In this document: piece by piece, positions 19,587-29,471 of the stretch
How the letters are laid out: every line of letters starts with the position of its first letter
Position numbering within the stretch: position 1 is the first letter of the stretch
DNA from: Pelodictyon luteolum DSM 273
GTDB lineage: Bacteria; Bacteroidota; Chlorobiia; Chlorobiales; Chlorobiaceae
Assembly: GCF_000012485.1 (NCBI RefSeq)
Contig: NC_007512.1
Location: forward strand, 1,945,501 to 2,009,500
Reading direction: 5' to 3'
Length of the DNA: 64,000 bases
Made by a program: the position numbers and the translations under genes
Notes under the pieces: generated by a model
Told to the model about the DNA's origin: nothing
The model's database searches: none
What the model saw: the letters and a program-made list of their open reading frames with translations, nothing else

Positions 19587-19619
19587 CCAGAAAAGCCGCT
19601 CGAAAGCGGCTTTTTCTGG
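19587..19619. terminator. bidirectional terminator between tRNA-Leu and etfB
   Basis: Stem AGCCGCT/AGCGGCT with CGAA loop, extended by CCAGAAAA/TTTTTCTGG. It ends the tRNA transcript on the minus strand. Confidence 0.85.
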
Positions 19620-19625
19620 GCTGTG

Positions 19626-19707
19626 TGCCCGAGAGGAGATTCGAACTCCTACACCTTGCGGCGCTACCCCCTCAAGATAGTGTGTCTACCAATTCCACCA
19701 CTCGGGC
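19626..19707 (-). tRNA. tRNA-Leu (GAG)
   Basis: Folds as a class II tRNA of 82 bases: acceptor GCCCGAG/CTCGGGC, D-arm with TGGAATTGGTAGACAC, anticodon stem CTATC/GGTAG with loop TTGAGGG (anticodon GAG), a long variable arm, and a T-arm with GTTCGAATC. The discriminator is A. CCA is not encoded. Confidence 0.95.
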
Positions 19708-19743
19708 ACGAAACAAATTCCAACGTTCTGCAATGAACAATTG

Positions 19744-19816
19744 TGAGAATAGAAGGGCTCGAACCTTCGACCCTCTGCTTAAAAGGCAGATGCTCTACCA
19801 ACTGAGCTATATTCTC
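19744..19816 (-). tRNA. tRNA-Lys (TTT)
   Basis: Cloverleaf of 73 bases: acceptor GAGAATA/TATTCTC, D-arm GCTCAGTTGGTAGAGC, anticodon stem CTGCC/GGCAG-type around CTTTTAA (anticodon TTT), T-arm GGTTCGAGCCC. Discriminator A, no encoded CCA. It lies 36 bases upstream of tRNA-Leu and 38 bases downstream of the small ribosomal-type gene. Confidence 0.95.
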
Positions 19817-19854
19817 AACCTGACTTACAATCCGCTCAGCGACAACACCCGAAC

Positions 19855-19962
19855 TTACTTGTTCTGGTAACGCAGACGCTTCTTATGACGGTTCTTACGG
19901 CGCATTTTTTTGCGTTTGTGGACCGCCATCTTATGTCTTTTTCTCTTTTTTCCGCAGGGCAT
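19855..19962 (-). CDS. AURKAIP1/COX24-domain small basic protein (ribosome-associated type)
   Basis: Only 35 residues: MPCGKKRKRHKMAVHKRKKM, then RRKNRHKKRLRYQNK. More than half are K, R or H. The K-KR-KRHK-x-x-x-HKRKK-x-x-RKNRHKK pattern is that of the AURKAIP1/COX24 (mS38-like) domain proteins annotated in Bacteroidota and Chlorobi, related to small-subunit ribosomal proteins; its exact place in a Chlorobi ribosome is not known to me. A GAGGAAAGG Shine-Dalgarno lies eight bases before the ATG. A promoter is visible at 19994-20021 and the two tRNAs follow without a terminator, suggesting a mixed protein-tRNA transcript. Confidence 0.85.
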   Translation of the reverse strand: MPCGKKRKRHKMAVHKRKKMRRKNRHKKRLRYQNK

Positions 19963-19993
19963 GTAGTAACCTTTCCTCTTGTTTTAAAGGCTG

Positions 19994-20021
19994 ATAATAT
20001 ATGAACTTTTTTATAAACCAA
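19994..20021 (-). promoter_or_regulatory. candidate promoter of the small ribosomal gene and tRNAs
   Basis: Minus strand TTGGTT (20021-20016), 16-base spacer, TATTAT (19999-19994), in an AT-rich stretch between rho and the small gene. Confidence 0.45.
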
Positions 20022-20069
20022 AAACAGAAAATGAAAGAATTCGCAACTTCAATCCAGATTGAACGGAAC

Positions 20070-21359
20070 TCATCGGTTCATGTACTTGAAAAACTCTTTA
20101 TTGTCCTTGGTGTCGGAGAGCTTCTCGCGCATGAACTCCATGCACTCTATCGGGTTCTTCTCGGCAAGGTACTTGCGGAGCAGCCAGGTGCGGGACAGCT
20201 CTTCCTGGCTGAAGAGCAGCTCTTCTTTACGGGTGCCGGAACGAAGGATGTCTATGGCAGGGAAGATCCTGCGTTCGCTGAGGCGGCGGTCAAGCACCAG
20301 CTCCATGTTGCCGGTACCCTTGAACTCTTCGAAGATGACATCGTCCATCCTTGAGCCGGTGTCGACGAGCGCCGTGGCTATGATGGTAAGGCTGCCTCCC
20401 TCCTCGATGTTGCGGGCTGCGCCGAAAAAGCGCTTCGGCTTGGTCAGCGCGTTGGCATCGATACCACCCGAAAGGATCTTGCCGGAGTGCGGGATGATGG
20501 TGTTGTGGGCACGGGCGAGGCGGGTGATGGAGTCAAGCAGGATCACCACATCACGGCCAACCTCGACCAGGCGCTTGGCCTTTTCCATGACCATGTCGGC
20601 CACCTGCACATGGCGCTCGGGATCTTCGTCGAAGGTCGAGCTCACCACCTCGGCCTCGACGCTGCGGGCCATGTCGGTCACCTCCTCAGGGCGCTCGTCG
20701 ATGAGGAGCACGATAAGGTAGACTTCGGGGTGGTTCTTGATGATGGCATTGGCGACCATCTGGAGAAGCATGGTCTTGCCGGTTTTGGGCTGTGCCACGA
20801 TCAGTCCCCTCTGCCCCTTGCCGATCGGGGTGAAGATGTCCATGATGCGGCCGCAGTACTCGTTCTGCTTCGTCTCGAGCTTCAGACGCTCATGCGGGAA
20901 CAGCGGGGTCAGGTTCTCGAAGAACGGCCGCTCCCGGGTAATGTCGGGATCGGCACCGTCAATGGTGTTGATCTTCAGCAGCGCGAAGAACCGTTCGCCC
21001 TCTTTCGGCGCACGCACCTGGCCGGAAACCGTGTCGCCGGTCCGCATGCTGAAGCGCTTGATCTGTGAGGGGGATACGTAGATGTCGTCGGGAGAGGAGA
21101 GGTAATTGTAGTTCGAGGAGCGGAGGAAGCCGTAGCCTTCGGGGATCACCTGCAGGACGCCGGTGTTGACCATGACATTGCCGCTTTCCGGATCGGAGCT
21201 CTTCTGCGACTGTGCTTCGATGATCTTGAAAATAAGCTCTTCTTTTCGAAGCCCTGCGGCAGAAACGCCAATCTCCTTGGCCATGGCGTTCAGCTCGTAA
21301 ACCTTCTTTTTCTGGAGCATGTTGATGTCCAGACTTGCGGCAACAGGATTGTTCGACAT
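20070..21359 (-). CDS. rho: transcription termination factor Rho
   Basis: Hexameric RNA helicase that ends transcription. A protein of 429 residues: Rho N-terminal helical domain ([24 protein letters not shown]), cold-shock RNA-binding domain ([34 protein letters not shown]), P-loop [11 protein letters not shown], Walker [18 protein letters not shown]-loop and R-loop regions ([20 protein letters not shown]). Complete and standard. The 265-base region upstream holds no gene and no clear promoter. Confidence 0.98.
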   Translation of the reverse strand: MSNNPVAASLDINMLQKKKVYELNAMAKEIGVSAAGLRKEELIFKIIEAQSQKSSDPESGNVMVNTGVLQVIPEGYGFLRSSNYNYLSSPDDIYVSPSQIKRFSMRTGDTVSGQVRAPKEGERFFALLKINTIDGADPDITRERPFFENLTPLFPHERLKLETKQNEYCGRIMDIFTPIGKGQRGLIVAQPKTGKTMLLQMVANAIIKNHPEVYLIVLLIDERPEEVTDMARSVEAEVVSSTFDEDPERHVQVADMVMEKAKRLVEVGRDVVILLDSITRLARAHNTIIPHSGKILSGGIDANALTKPKRFFGAARNIEEGGSLTIIATALVDTGSRMDDVIFEEFKGTGNMELVLDRRLSERRIFPAIDILRSGTRKEELLFSQEELSRTWLLRKYLAEKNPIECMEFMREKLSDTKDNKEFFKYMNR

Positions 21360-21624
21360 TTTTTCGGTGTGCTTGTGTTAAGCGCCCTTTGGTGCGCCTT
21401 TTAATACATGATGGAGAGGAAAAAGGAAGTCCCGAAACCCGCATGCGGACGGCAGTACGCCATTTAATGGCATGGAATGGGAACAATCGGGGAATAGCTG
21501 TATTGGCAATGGGATAGTGTCGTGAAGAGGATCCTTCGGGATGCTTCTCCCTGAGCATTGAAGCCAGGTTCGTTTAAGCGCAGATCCTGATTGAATATAC
21601 AACTTTTTCGATAAAAAAACCTGT

Positions 21625-22956
21625 TCACCCGGCCTTCCCCGCTGTTCCTTTTTCAAGCAGGGCTCCGGCCAGATAAAAAGACCCCGTAATAAGAATAAGC
21701 GAATCCGGCGAGGCCTCTTCCCGAAGGAACTGCAGCGCCTCGGGCGGCGAGGAAAACGCGACCGCTTCAGCCCCTAGGCCGCGGCATATTTCCGCCAGTT
21801 CTTCAGATGCAACACCCCGCTCACTCGGAAGTCCGGTAGTGGCGAACCGGCACCGGAGCCGCATGAGTTCCCTGATCATCGATTCCGAATCCTTGTCGGA
21901 AACAAGACCGAAGAGCACCCGGGCGTCCCGGTACCGGGAAAGAAACGGCATGAGGGCATCGACGGTGGCCCTCATGCCGTCGGCATTGTGCGACACGTCG
22001 AGGAAGGTGTCCGGCCGGTGTCCCAGAAGTTCAAGGCGTCCGCGGTAGCCTGTCGAAGCAAGCGCGTCGAGCCCCTCCCGCACCGCTTCCGGCCCCACGC
22101 CGGCGTCTTCAGCCACCGCAACCGCAGTCGCGATACCCGGCGCATGGAACGCACCCGTCACAGGGACCCTGAGCCCCTTATAGTGACAGGAGGCAGTCAC
22201 GACATCCAGCTGCAGCAGCCCCGGCTCAGCCACGACACCCCCGAAACTGAAATCCCGCCCCACCACCTGCAGCGGAGCGCCACACCCCTGTGCCGCATCC
22301 CTGACGGGTCCGAACGCCTCCGACTGACCGGGGTCAGCGTCGGGATTGATTGAGGTGAACACCCGGGAGGAGGGCTTGATGATGGCCGCCTTCTCCCCGG
22401 CAATGGCACTGATCGTGGAGCCGAGCCATTCGGTATGATCAAGTCCGATCCTGGTGAGCACCGCATAGTCGGACTCAACCACGTTCGTCGCATCCAGCCG
22501 GCCGCCCATCCCCGTTTCAAGCACCGACACCTCCACACCGCAGTCGGCGAACCAGGCAAAGGCGATGGCTGTCGTCACCTCGAAAAACGTCGATTGATGC
22601 TCCAGTGCGGCAGGCTTCAAAAGGGTGGCGTAACGGGCGGCAGCATCTTCCGGGATCCTCCGTCCGTCGATCCGTATCCGCTCAGTGAAGTCGACAAGGT
22701 GTGGAGAAGTGTAGAGCGCCGTCTTCTTCCCCGCAGCCGTGAACATCGATGCCATGGCCGATGCGGCCGTTCCCTTCCCGTTCGTTCCCGCCACATGCAC
22801 CACCATGCCGAGACTGCGCTCGGGCGAGCCTGCTGCCTGGAGAAGCATGCGCACCCGCTCGAGGCCCGGTTTGATGCCGAAGCGGTGAAGGGGAAACAGA
22901 AAATCAAGCGTTTCCTGGTAGGTCACGGGGTAACGGCTAACGGTTATGCATAGCAA
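21625..22956 (-). CDS. folC: bifunctional folylpolyglutamate synthase/dihydrofolate synthase
   Basis: Mur-ligase-family enzyme that adds glutamate to dihydropteroate and to folates. A protein of 443 residues with P-loop [13 protein letters not shown], the [11 protein letters not shown] stretch, [10 protein letters not shown] and the C-terminal [11 protein letters not shown] and [12 protein letters not shown]. The ATG at 22956 overlaps ruvA by 20 bases; a GTG at 22926 ([13 protein letters not shown]) is an equally plausible start and matches typical N termini better. Cotranscribed with ruvA. Confidence 0.95.
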   Translation of the reverse strand: MLCITVSRYPVTYQETLDFLFPLHRFGIKPGLERVRMLLQAAGSPERSLGMVVHVAGTNGKGTAASAMASMFTAAGKKTALYTSPHLVDFTERIRIDGRRIPEDAAARYATLLKPAALEHQSTFFEVTTAIAFAWFADCGVEVSVLETGMGGRLDATNVVESDYAVLTRIGLDHTEWLGSTISAIAGEKAAIIKPSSRVFTSINPDADPGQSEAFGPVRDAAQGCGAPLQVVGRDFSFGGVVAEPGLLQLDVVTASCHYKGLRVPVTGAFHAPGIATAVAVAEDAGVGPEAVREGLDALASTGYRGRLELLGHRPDTFLDVSHNADGMRATVDALMPFLSRYRDARVLFGLVSDKDSESMIRELMRLRCRFATTGLPSERGVASEELAEICRGLGAEAVAFSSPPEALQFLREEASPDSLILITGSFYLAGALLEKGTAGKAG

Positions 22957-23539
22957 GCAGTGCCGACTTCACCACATCCTCGACACTCCCGCCGGGGTTC
23001 GCTTCAAGCACCCCTGCAACCGCCTGCTGGGCAGCAGTTCGGGAGAAGCCGAGTGTCAGAAGGGCGTTTGTGGCGTCCTCTCGTATTCCGCACTGAACCG
23101 CGCCGGCCGGAGTGGCGGCGGCGCCTGGAGGAGAGAGCTTCAAAATCCTGTCGCGCAGTTCGAGGATGATGCGCGCCGCCGTCTTGCGGCCGACGCCGGT
23201 CACGCCAAACAGTCGTTCAGGCGCATTGGCGAGGATGGCCTCATGGACCTCCGCGACCGGAAGCCCCGAAAGCACTGCAAGGGCGAGCTTCGGGCCAACG
23301 CCGGAGACAAGGAGGAGCAGGCGGAACAGCTGCTTTTCCTCTTCACTTGAAAAACCGTAGAGCTGGAGAGCATCCTCCCGGACGGAAAGATGCGTATAGA
23401 GGATGGCCTCATTGCCCGCCTGGGGAAGGCTGCGGGAAGTGCCGGTGGAAATGAGGAACCGGTATGCAATGCCCGATACCTCGAGAACCGCCTCTTCAGG
23501 CAGGACAGAAACGACCCTGCCGCGGAAATATGCGTACAT
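22937..23539 (-). CDS. ruvA: Holliday junction branch migration protein RuvA
   Basis: DNA-binding subunit of RuvAB. A protein of 200 residues: N-terminal OB fold ([20 protein letters not shown]), two helix-hairpin-helix motifs ([16 protein letters not shown] and [19 protein letters not shown]) and the C-terminal helical domain III ([17 protein letters not shown]). Normal length. It stands 41 bases after rpsT on the same strand, separated by a GC hairpin. Confidence 0.97.
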   Translation of the reverse strand: MYAYFRGRVVSVLPEEAVLEVSGIAYRFLISTGTSRSLPQAGNEAILYTHLSVREDALQLYGFSSEEEKQLFRLLLLVSGVGPKLALAVLSGLPVAEVHEAILANAPERLFGVTGVGRKTAARIILELRDRILKLSPPGAAATPAGAVQCGIREDATNALLTLGFSRTAAQQAVAGVLEANPGGSVEDVVKSALLAMHNR

Positions 23540-23555
23540 GGAAGACAGTGGAAGC

Positions 23556-23573
23556 CCGGCCCCGGAGGGCCGG
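23556..23573. other. GC hairpin between rpsT and ruvA
   Basis: Stem CCGGCCC/GGGCCGG with a CGGA loop. No T-run on the minus strand, so at most a weak terminator or a processing barrier. Confidence 0.4.
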
Positions 23574-23580
23574 ACGCGGG

Positions 23581-23856
23581 TTACTCGGCCTCGGCGTAGC
23601 CGTTGAACAGGCGTGTAAGCTGCGACTTCTTGCGCGATGCCTTATTGGCGTGGATGTAGCTCTTCACGCCCAGACGGTCGAGCTTCTGGACGGCGGAACG
23701 GTAGGCAGACTCGACCTCGGACTTGGCTGCACGGGCCTCGATGAGTTTCTGCATGTTCTTGATCAGGGTCTTCAGCTCTTTTTTGCGAGCCCTGTTCCTG
23801 GCATTCCTTCTTTCAGACTGACGCAGTCTTTTTTCAGCCGACTTGTGTAAAGGCAT
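23581..23856 (-). CDS. rpsT: 30S ribosomal protein S20
   Basis: Binds 16S rRNA early in 30S assembly. A protein of 91 residues, strongly basic and helical, beginning [21 protein letters not shown] and containing the family stretch [15 protein letters not shown]. Standard length. Its own promoter is visible at 23951-23978; the leader of about 90 bases leaves room for S20 autoregulation, known in other bacteria. Confidence 0.97.
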   Translation of the reverse strand: MPLHKSAEKRLRQSERRNARNRARKKELKTLIKNMQKLIEARAAKSEVESAYRSAVQKLDRLGVKSYIHANKASRKKSQLTRLFNGYAEAE

Positions 23857-23950
23857 AAATCGATCGCTCTTGATGAAAATTGATGTAACGAAACCCGGGT
23901 GTCCACCTGAATCCCGGCATCACACCGGAACCCGATAACAAAGGGCATGT

Positions 23951-23978
23951 AATATAGCAGAAGCATGCAAAAAATCAA
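23951..23978 (-). promoter_or_regulatory. candidate sigma70 promoter of rpsT
   Basis: Minus strand TTGATT (23978-23973), 16-base spacer, TATATT (23956-23951). Confidence 0.5.
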
Positions 23979-24090
23979 AAACCCATCCCCTCTTTTTTCT
24001 TATATTGGCCCAAAACGTCCACCGGCACGGCAACACCCGCATACATAAAGAAATAAGCAGCTCCCGACGCAACCCATATCTCTCCTCCGC

Positions 24091-25503
24091 ATGAGCCTGA
24101 TGATCAGCGTTTCCGGCATCAGGGGTGTCGTAGGCGAAAGCCTCACCCCGAAAAACCTCACAGCATTCAGCATGGCCTTTGCCCGATGGATCTCGGCCGA
24201 CCGGGTCCGCCGGGGAAAGACTGAGGGGAAAGCCCGCATCGTCATCGGCCGCGACACACGGCCGACAGGCCCCGCCATCCTCGGCCTCGTCGAGAACGCC
24301 CTTGCCCTCTCCGGATGCGATGTGCTGGACATCGGGGTAGCAACTACCCCGACCGTGGAGCTTGCCGTCACGGAGGAAGGTGCCGACGGAGGCCTCATCA
24401 TCACCGCATCGCACAACCCCGTCAAGTGGAACGCGCTGAAGATGCTCAACAGCCGCGGAGAGTTCCTAGACGCCGCCGAAGTAGAGGAACTGCTCCGGAT
24501 TGCTGCTGAAGACGCGCCGGAAAGTGCGGGGTGGGACGCCATCGGGACCATCAGCGAAAGCCGCCGCCATGACGGCCTCCATATCGAAAAGATCCTCCGG
24601 CTGCCCTTCATCAACCCCGAAGCCATCAAAAAAGAAGGGTTCCGGGTGCTTGTCGACTGCGTCGAAGGCGCTGGCGCCTCAATCGTCCCCGAACTCTGCC
24701 GCCAGCTCGGCGTCAAGGAAATCATTCCTGTAGCCTGCGGCGGAACCGGCATCTTCCCGCGCAACCCCGAACCCATTGAAGAGAACCTGCAGTCGAGCAT
24801 CGCAGCCCTGAAGGAATCGGGTGCCGACTTCGCACTCGTCGTCGACCCTGATGTCGACCGCCTCGCCCTCATCAATGAAGACGGCACCCTCTTCGGCGAA
24901 GAGTACACCCTCGTCGCCTGCGCCGACTTCCATCTCCGCCACAGCCCCGGCCCCGTCGCCAACAACCTTTCCAGCAGCCGCGCACTCCGCGACATCGCAG
25001 AACGCTACGGGGTAGCATGTTACAGCGGCAAGGTCGGCGAAGCCAACGTGACCGAAGTCATGAAGGCCAAAGGAGCCGTCATCGGCGGCGAGGGCAACGG
25101 AGGGGTCATCCTCCCGGAGCTCCATTACGGCCGCGACGCCCTCGTCGCCATCGCCATCTTCCTCCAGGCGTTCGCCCTCTGGCGCCAGAGCCACCCCCGT
25201 GGCCCCCTGTCGGCGTTCAGGAAAGAGTTTCCGGACTATGAGATGTCAAAGCAGAAGGTCGAACTCGGCAAAAACGGCCGCGAAAAGCTCCCCGAGCTCT
25301 TCGACGCTGTCAGGAACAAGTTTCCGGATGCGGCCGTGGACATGCAGGACGGCCTGAAGCTCGACTTCCCGAAGAGCTGGGTACACCTCCGCCCCTCCAA
25401 CACCGAACCGATCGTGCGCATTTACTCCGAGGCCCCCACGAAAGAAGAGGCAGAAGCGCTGGCAACCTCGGTACAGAGCACCCTGGAATCGCTCAATGGG
25501 TAA
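24091..25503 (+). CDS. glmM: phosphoglucosamine mutase-like phosphohexomutase
   Basis: A protein of 470 residues that starts [20 protein letters not shown], the GlmM-type N terminus (SGIRG). Active-site parts are complete: ITASHNP with phosphoserine Ser107, Mg loop DPDVDRLAL, sugar loop GEGNGGV and C-terminal [18 protein letters not shown] rather than GEESGG, and RPSNTEP, resemble GlmM or archaeal-type PGM/PMM enzymes, so the gene symbol is a best guess. Likely feeds UDP-GlcNAc synthesis. The stop region overlaps the ABC transporter start by eight bases. Confidence 0.88.
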   Translation: MSLMISVSGIRGVVGESLTPKNLTAFSMAFARWISADRVRRGKTEGKARIVIGRDTRPTGPAILGLVENALALSGCDVLDIGVATTPTVELAVTEEGADGGLIITASHNPVKWNALKMLNSRGEFLDAAEVEELLRIAAEDAPESAGWDAIGTISESRRHDGLHIEKILRLPFINPEAIKKEGFRVLVDCVEGAGASIVPELCRQLGVKEIIPVACGGTGIFPRNPEPIEENLQSSIAALKESGADFALVVDPDVDRLALINEDGTLFGEEYTLVACADFHLRHSPGPVANNLSSSRALRDIAERYGVACYSGKVGEANVTEVMKAKGAVIGGEGNGGVILPELHYGRDALVAIAIFLQAFALWRQSHPRGPLSAFRKEFPDYEMSKQKVELGKNGREKLPELFDAVRNKFPDAAVDMQDGLKLDFPKSWVHLRPSNTEPIVRIYSEAPTKEEAEALATSVQSTLESLNG

Positions 25504-27331
25504 AGGGCCAAGAGGGCAGGGCGGATTCACGACCCAGCAGGACGACACTCTCCATGGCCGGAAAAAGGGGTCGGTGGACAGCTATATCGTCTCCCGCCTG
25601 CTCCAGTACATCAAGCCGCTCAAGGGGCTTGTCGCAACGGCGATCATCATAACCGTCGGCGGCTCGTTCCTCGGCCCCCTGCGCCCCTACCTCACGAAAG
25701 TCGCCATCGACGACCACATCTCTAAAGGGGACCTCCAGGGGCTGGGGGCCATCAGCCTCATTCTCGGCGCCGTCATACTGCTCGACGGCATCAAGCAGTA
25801 CGCCGCCACATGGCTCGCCCAGGTCATCGGCCAGAAAGCGGTATTCAACATCCGCATGGACGTGTTCCGCCACCTCCAGAAACTCCCCGCCCGCTTCTAC
25901 GACCGCAACCCCATCGGCCGGCTCATCACCCGAACGACCAATGACATCGAGTCCCTGAACGAACTGCTCTCGAGCGGCATCGTCACCATCCTCGGCGACA
26001 CGCTCCAGCTCGTCTTCATCGTAGGGATCATGGTATGGATCGACTGGCAGCTCACGCTGGTGGTGCTTGCCATCCTGCCGCTCATGCTCTACGCCACCGT
26101 CTTCTTCAAGAGCCGGGTCCGCATCGCATTCCAGGACGTGCGTACCCATGTCGCCCGGCTCAACACCTTTTTCCAGGAACATATCACCGGCATGGCGATC
26201 GTGCAGCTCTTCAACCGCCAGGAGCGGGAAAGCGAAGCGTACGCCGCAATCAACCGCGACCACCGCGATGCCAACATCCGCACTGTCTTCTACTTCTCCA
26301 TCTACTACCCCCTCATCGAAACCCTCAGCGCCGTAGCCGCAGGCCTGGTGATCTGGTACAGCGGTGTACGCCTCCTGAAGGCCGATCTCACCATCGGTAT
26401 CGTCATCTCGTTCGTACAGTACATCTCGCTCTTCTTCCGTCCCCTGCAGCACCTGTCCGACAAGTTCAACACCATGCAGACAGCCATTGCCAGCTCAGAC
26501 CGCATCTTCCGGCTGCTCGACGAAAAGGAAGGCCTTGAGGATGAGGGTGAAAAGGACGCCGCGTCCCCCCTCGATACCTTCACCGGCAGCATCGAGTTCA
26601 AGAACGTCTGGTTCGCCTATGAGCATGAGAACTGGGTTCTGAGGGACGTCTCCTTCAGTATCCGGCACGGGGAAAAGATTGCCATCGTCGGCGCCACCGG
26701 CAGCGGAAAGACCACCATCATCAACATCCTCTCGCGCCTCTACCCCTACCAGCAGGGCGAAGTCCTCGTTGACGGCATCCGGCTCGAAGAGATCCCCCAG
26801 CAGTCTCTGCGCAGCCTTGTCGGCGTGGTCATGCAGGACGTGTTCCTCTTCTCCGGCACCATTCAGGAGAACCTCGCGTTCGGCAACCCTTCCGTGCCTT
26901 TTGAAACGCTCCGTCAAGCCGCAGAAACGGTCGGCGCCGACCGGTTCATCCGGAAACTTCCCGGCGGCTACAGCTACCGCGTCCTTGAAAACGGCACCGG
27001 CCTGTCAACCGGCCAGAAACAGCTCATCGCCTTCGTCCGCGCCCTGCTCTACAACCCCGAGATCCTCGTCCTCGACGAAGCCACCAGCTCTGTCGACACC
27101 GAAACCGAAGGGCTCATCGACCGCGCCACCGAGCGGCTCATGAAAGACCGCACATCCATCATCATCGCCCACCGCCTCTCCAGCGTGCAGAAAGCAGACC
27201 GCATCATCGTCCTGCACAAAGGGGTCATCCGCGAAACCGGTTCCCATCAGGAACTGTTGAAAGAGCGCGGACTCTACCACAAGCTCTACCTCCTGCAGCA
27301 CCCCGAGACCCTTACCGCCGAAGGCGCGTAA
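25496..27331 (+). CDS. MsbA-like ABC exporter (fused permease and ATPase)
   Basis: Half-transporter of 611 residues. The N-terminal 335 form six membrane segments with the EAA-like [19 protein letters not shown] loop. The ATPase domain has Walker [12 protein letters not shown]-loop [13 protein letters not shown], signature [16 protein letters not shown] (LSTGQ instead of LSGGQ), Walker [13 protein letters not shown] and H-loop IIAHRLSS. The family (MsbA/SmdB/LmrA group) exports lipids or drugs as a dimer. Overlap with the mutase gene suggests cotranscription; substrate unknown. Confidence 0.93.
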   Translation: MGKGPRGQGGFTTQQDDTLHGRKKGSVDSYIVSRLLQYIKPLKGLVATAIIITVGGSFLGPLRPYLTKVAIDDHISKGDLQGLGAISLILGAVILLDGIKQYAATWLAQVIGQKAVFNIRMDVFRHLQKLPARFYDRNPIGRLITRTTNDIESLNELLSSGIVTILGDTLQLVFIVGIMVWIDWQLTLVVLAILPLMLYATVFFKSRVRIAFQDVRTHVARLNTFFQEHITGMAIVQLFNRQERESEAYAAINRDHRDANIRTVFYFSIYYPLIETLSAVAAGLVIWYSGVRLLKADLTIGIVISFVQYISLFFRPLQHLSDKFNTMQTAIASSDRIFRLLDEKEGLEDEGEKDAASPLDTFTGSIEFKNVWFAYEHENWVLRDVSFSIRHGEKIAIVGATGSGKTTIINILSRLYPYQQGEVLVDGIRLEEIPQQSLRSLVGVVMQDVFLFSGTIQENLAFGNPSVPFETLRQAAETVGADRFIRKLPGGYSYRVLENGTGLSTGQKQLIAFVRALLYNPEILVLDEATSSVDTETEGLIDRATERLMKDRTSIIIAHRLSSVQKADRIIVLHKGVIRETGSHQELLKERGLYHKLYLLQHPETLTAEGA

Positions 27332-27521
27332 AGCAAAACGCTTGCGGCTACGACCGCTCAGTACTGCAACACTCCCCCTGTCAGTGGTACTGACCGAAAA
27401 TCCCGCGGCAGTCGCCGCCCCCTCCACAACGGTTACCATCGAGCCCTATGGTTTTCCTTTTTCATGTATATATTAAAGTATGAGGCTCAGCTGTACTCCT
27501 CTACCAAACAGGAAGGCTCAA

Positions 27522-27550
27522 GTGACTGCTTCTGTCACGGGCTCAGTCAC
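27522..27550. promoter_or_regulatory. inverted repeat upstream of the nucleotidyltransferase gene
   Basis: GTGACTG (27522-27528) and CAGTCAC (27544-27550) form a perfect 7-bp inverted repeat. A possible -10 box TATGAT follows at 27553. It could be an autoregulatory operator, as in many antitoxin operons, but this is inference. Confidence 0.3.
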
Positions 27551-27591
27551 GTTATGATACTATTGATGCGTACAGTCAGACTGGAGGCTAT

Positions 27592-27885
27592 ATGATGAAC
27601 AAACAAAGCGCTCTCGAACTGCTGAGCAGCAGCAAGCCTGAACTGCAAGCCCGTTTCGGTGTAGTCAGGCTGGCGTTGTTCGGTTCTACTTCCCGCAATA
27701 CGGCAACCAGTGAAAGCGATGTTGATGTGTTGGTTGCTTTCGACGGACCTGCCACCGCCAAACGCTATTTCGGGGTGCAGTTCTTTCTTGAAGACCTCCT
27801 TGGCCGCCCGGTAGATCTGGTCACTGAAAAAGCCCTTCGAACAGAGTTACGCCCATTTATAGAACGGGAGCAGATCAATGTCTGA
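27592..27885 (+). CDS. MNT-domain nucleotidyltransferase (MntA-type antitoxin)
   Basis: A minimal nucleotidyltransferase of 97 residues. The signature runs LALFGSTSRNTATSESDVDVLVAF, that is GS-x10-D-x-D. Such proteins pair with HEPN toxins (HepT) and neutralise them by AMPylation. Start is either of two adjacent ATGs. Its stop overlaps the start of the 15-codon HEPN stub at 27878. Promoter region is more AT-rich than the neighbours, consistent with acquisition. Intact by motif, but its toxin is not. Confidence 0.87.
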   Translation: MMNKQSALELLSSSKPELQARFGVVRLALFGSTSRNTATSESDVDVLVAFDGPATAKRYFGVQFFLEDLLGRPVDLVTEKALRTELRPFIEREQINV

Positions 27886-27925
27886 TACCAACCAGCGCCA
27901 GTGGCGTTTGTCAAGGCAACAGTAA
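27878..27925 (+). pseudogene. 5' stub of a HEPN (HepT-like, DUF86) toxin gene
   Basis: ATG overlapping the nucleotidyltransferase stop opens a frame of 15 codons, MSDTNQRQWRLSRQQ, then TAA. The position and the sequence MSDTNQRQWRL look like the N terminus of a HEPN partner protein (from memory of the family), after which the coding sequence is lost. No further HEPN-like sequence was seen in the next 170 bases, in any frame. Confidence 0.5.
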
Positions 27926-27995
27926 GATATGAGGGCCCCCGCCCGGGCAAGGTCGAGACCAGGGGGTCAGCAACGAACTGCCGCACCCATCCTGC

Positions 27996-28025
27996 CACCT
28001 CATGTCACCTTATGCCACCTCATGA
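27996..28025 (+). repeat. three tandem 10-bp repeats
   Basis: CACCTCATGT, CACCTTATGC and CACCTCATGA in direct succession, between the HEPN stub and the FtsX-type permease gene. They may mark the deletion scar that removed the toxin gene. Confidence 0.55.
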
Positions 28026-28094
28026 CTGATCAAGGGCTGAGCGCGCCAATGCATGCTGATGAAGGAGAACAGTCGATGCTCGATGCTGTTCCAG

Positions 28095-29363
28095 TTACAG
28101 CGAGCTGTCGCGCAGCACCTGCACCGGCTCGAGCTTCGCGGCGCGGGCGGAAGGGAATATGGCGGCGAAGGTGCTGATGAATACCGTGACGCCGATCACA
28201 TAGAGGAAGTAGAGCGGGTTCGTCGACATGCTGAACCCGGTTTTCGAGATGGGGCCCTGCGAGTTCTCGATGGGGATGCTGGCGAAGATATCGATGGAGC
28301 CGATGGCAAGGATGCCGCCGAGCACCGCCCCGACAAGCCCCACAAGGAACCCCTCGAGCACGAAGAGCGACACCAGCTGCAGGCGTGAGAAGCCGAACGA
28401 CTTCATGATGGCAATGTCGCGGCTCTTCTCGAACACGGTGGTCACGAGAATGTTTGCCACACCGAACCCGGAAACCACCCCCACGAACGCCACCAGCGAA
28501 AACACGATAGTGCCGATGCGGGCAAACAGGGAAAGCACGCCCGAGTTGGCCTCCTGCCAGGTGAGGGTGCGGTAGCCGGTGAGCGACTGGAGTTCCCGGG
28601 CAAGTAAGGTGTTGTCGAGCGGGTCCTGCACCTTCAGGGCGATGCCGCTCACCTTGTCCGGCGGCATGCCCTCAATGATCTGGGCCAGCTTGAGGGAGGA
28701 ATAGACGCTGTTGTCGGTGGCGTTGACCCCCGAAAAGAAAATCCCCGACACCTTGCACTGCCGGCTCGGGCCCGTTCCGGGAATGATGGTCACCTCGTCG
28801 TTCAGCTTGAGCTCCATGTCGCGCGCAACCGTACGACCGACGAGCAGTCCGTTCGAGGTGCGGGCGAAGAGCGCGGCATCGCCTTCGGTCAGCTTGCCGT
28901 TGATGCCGCTGATGCTGTCCTCACGCTCAAGGTCCACCCCTTTCAGGAGCAGCGGCTCGTTCAGCCGGCCTTTCACCAGCATCACCTGCGATTCCACATA
29001 AGGGGAGGCGGCCGTCACCCTCAAATCGTAAGGCGGAGCGGCAAGCAGCGACAGGATGCGCCGGTAACTCCGGACCTCGTCACGCTCCAGTTTTTCAATA
29101 TTGTCCACAACGAACGCCACCGACGACGGGCGGGCCTTGGCAAGCACGTTGACCGGAACCGGATCGATCTTCTCCCCTTTCAGGGTAATGTGCGGGGCGA
29201 CGTCGATGATGGTCTCGACAAAGGAATCGAGCAGGCCGCGCGTGAGGGAAATGGTGGTGATCAGCACCATGGTGCTGACGGCCACCCCGATAATGGTGGT
29301 CAGGCTTTGGCGCCGCCGGCCGAGAAGGTGCCGGATGGCTATCTGGAACAATGTCTTCAGCAT
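28095..29363 (-). CDS. FtsX/MacB-type ABC transporter permease
   Basis: A permease of 422 residues with the MacB/LolC layout: one N-terminal membrane segment (about 20-42), a periplasmic domain (about 45-270) and three C-terminal segments with the FtsX-type stretch VFEKSRDIAIMKSFGFSRLQL and closing FPSARAAKLEPVQVLRD. Partners of this fold move lipoproteins, drugs or signals using a separate ATPase, which is not adjacent here. Substrate unknown. Confidence 0.88.
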   Translation of the reverse strand: MLKTLFQIAIRHLLGRRRQSLTTIIGVAVSTMVLITTISLTRGLLDSFVETIIDVAPHITLKGEKIDPVPVNVLAKARPSSVAFVVDNIEKLERDEVRSYRRILSLLAAPPYDLRVTAASPYVESQVMLVKGRLNEPLLLKGVDLEREDSISGINGKLTEGDAALFARTSNGLLVGRTVARDMELKLNDEVTIIPGTGPSRQCKVSGIFFSGVNATDNSVYSSLKLAQIIEGMPPDKVSGIALKVQDPLDNTLLARELQSLTGYRTLTWQEANSGVLSLFARIGTIVFSLVAFVGVVSGFGVANILVTTVFEKSRDIAIMKSFGFSRLQLVSLFVLEGFLVGLVGAVLGGILAIGSIDIFASIPIENSQGPISKTGFSMSTNPLYFLYVIGVTVFISTFAAIFPSARAAKLEPVQVLRDSSL

Positions 29364-29471
29364 GGCGGGCGGGCGGTTCAGAAGGAAATATTATGGGATT
29401 TTTTATTAAGTTATGACTTTTACATAGAAGTATGAAACACAGGTAAAGGGCAAGAGAAGCAACCGGGCGGC

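Noticed and set aside
25493-26452. 319-codon minus-strand frame opposite the ABC exporter
   Set aside because: Acidic shadow frame; the plus strand has a complete ABC exporter.
27996-28025. CRISPR-like array
   Set aside because: Three contiguous 10-bp units without spacers; no cas gene in the window.
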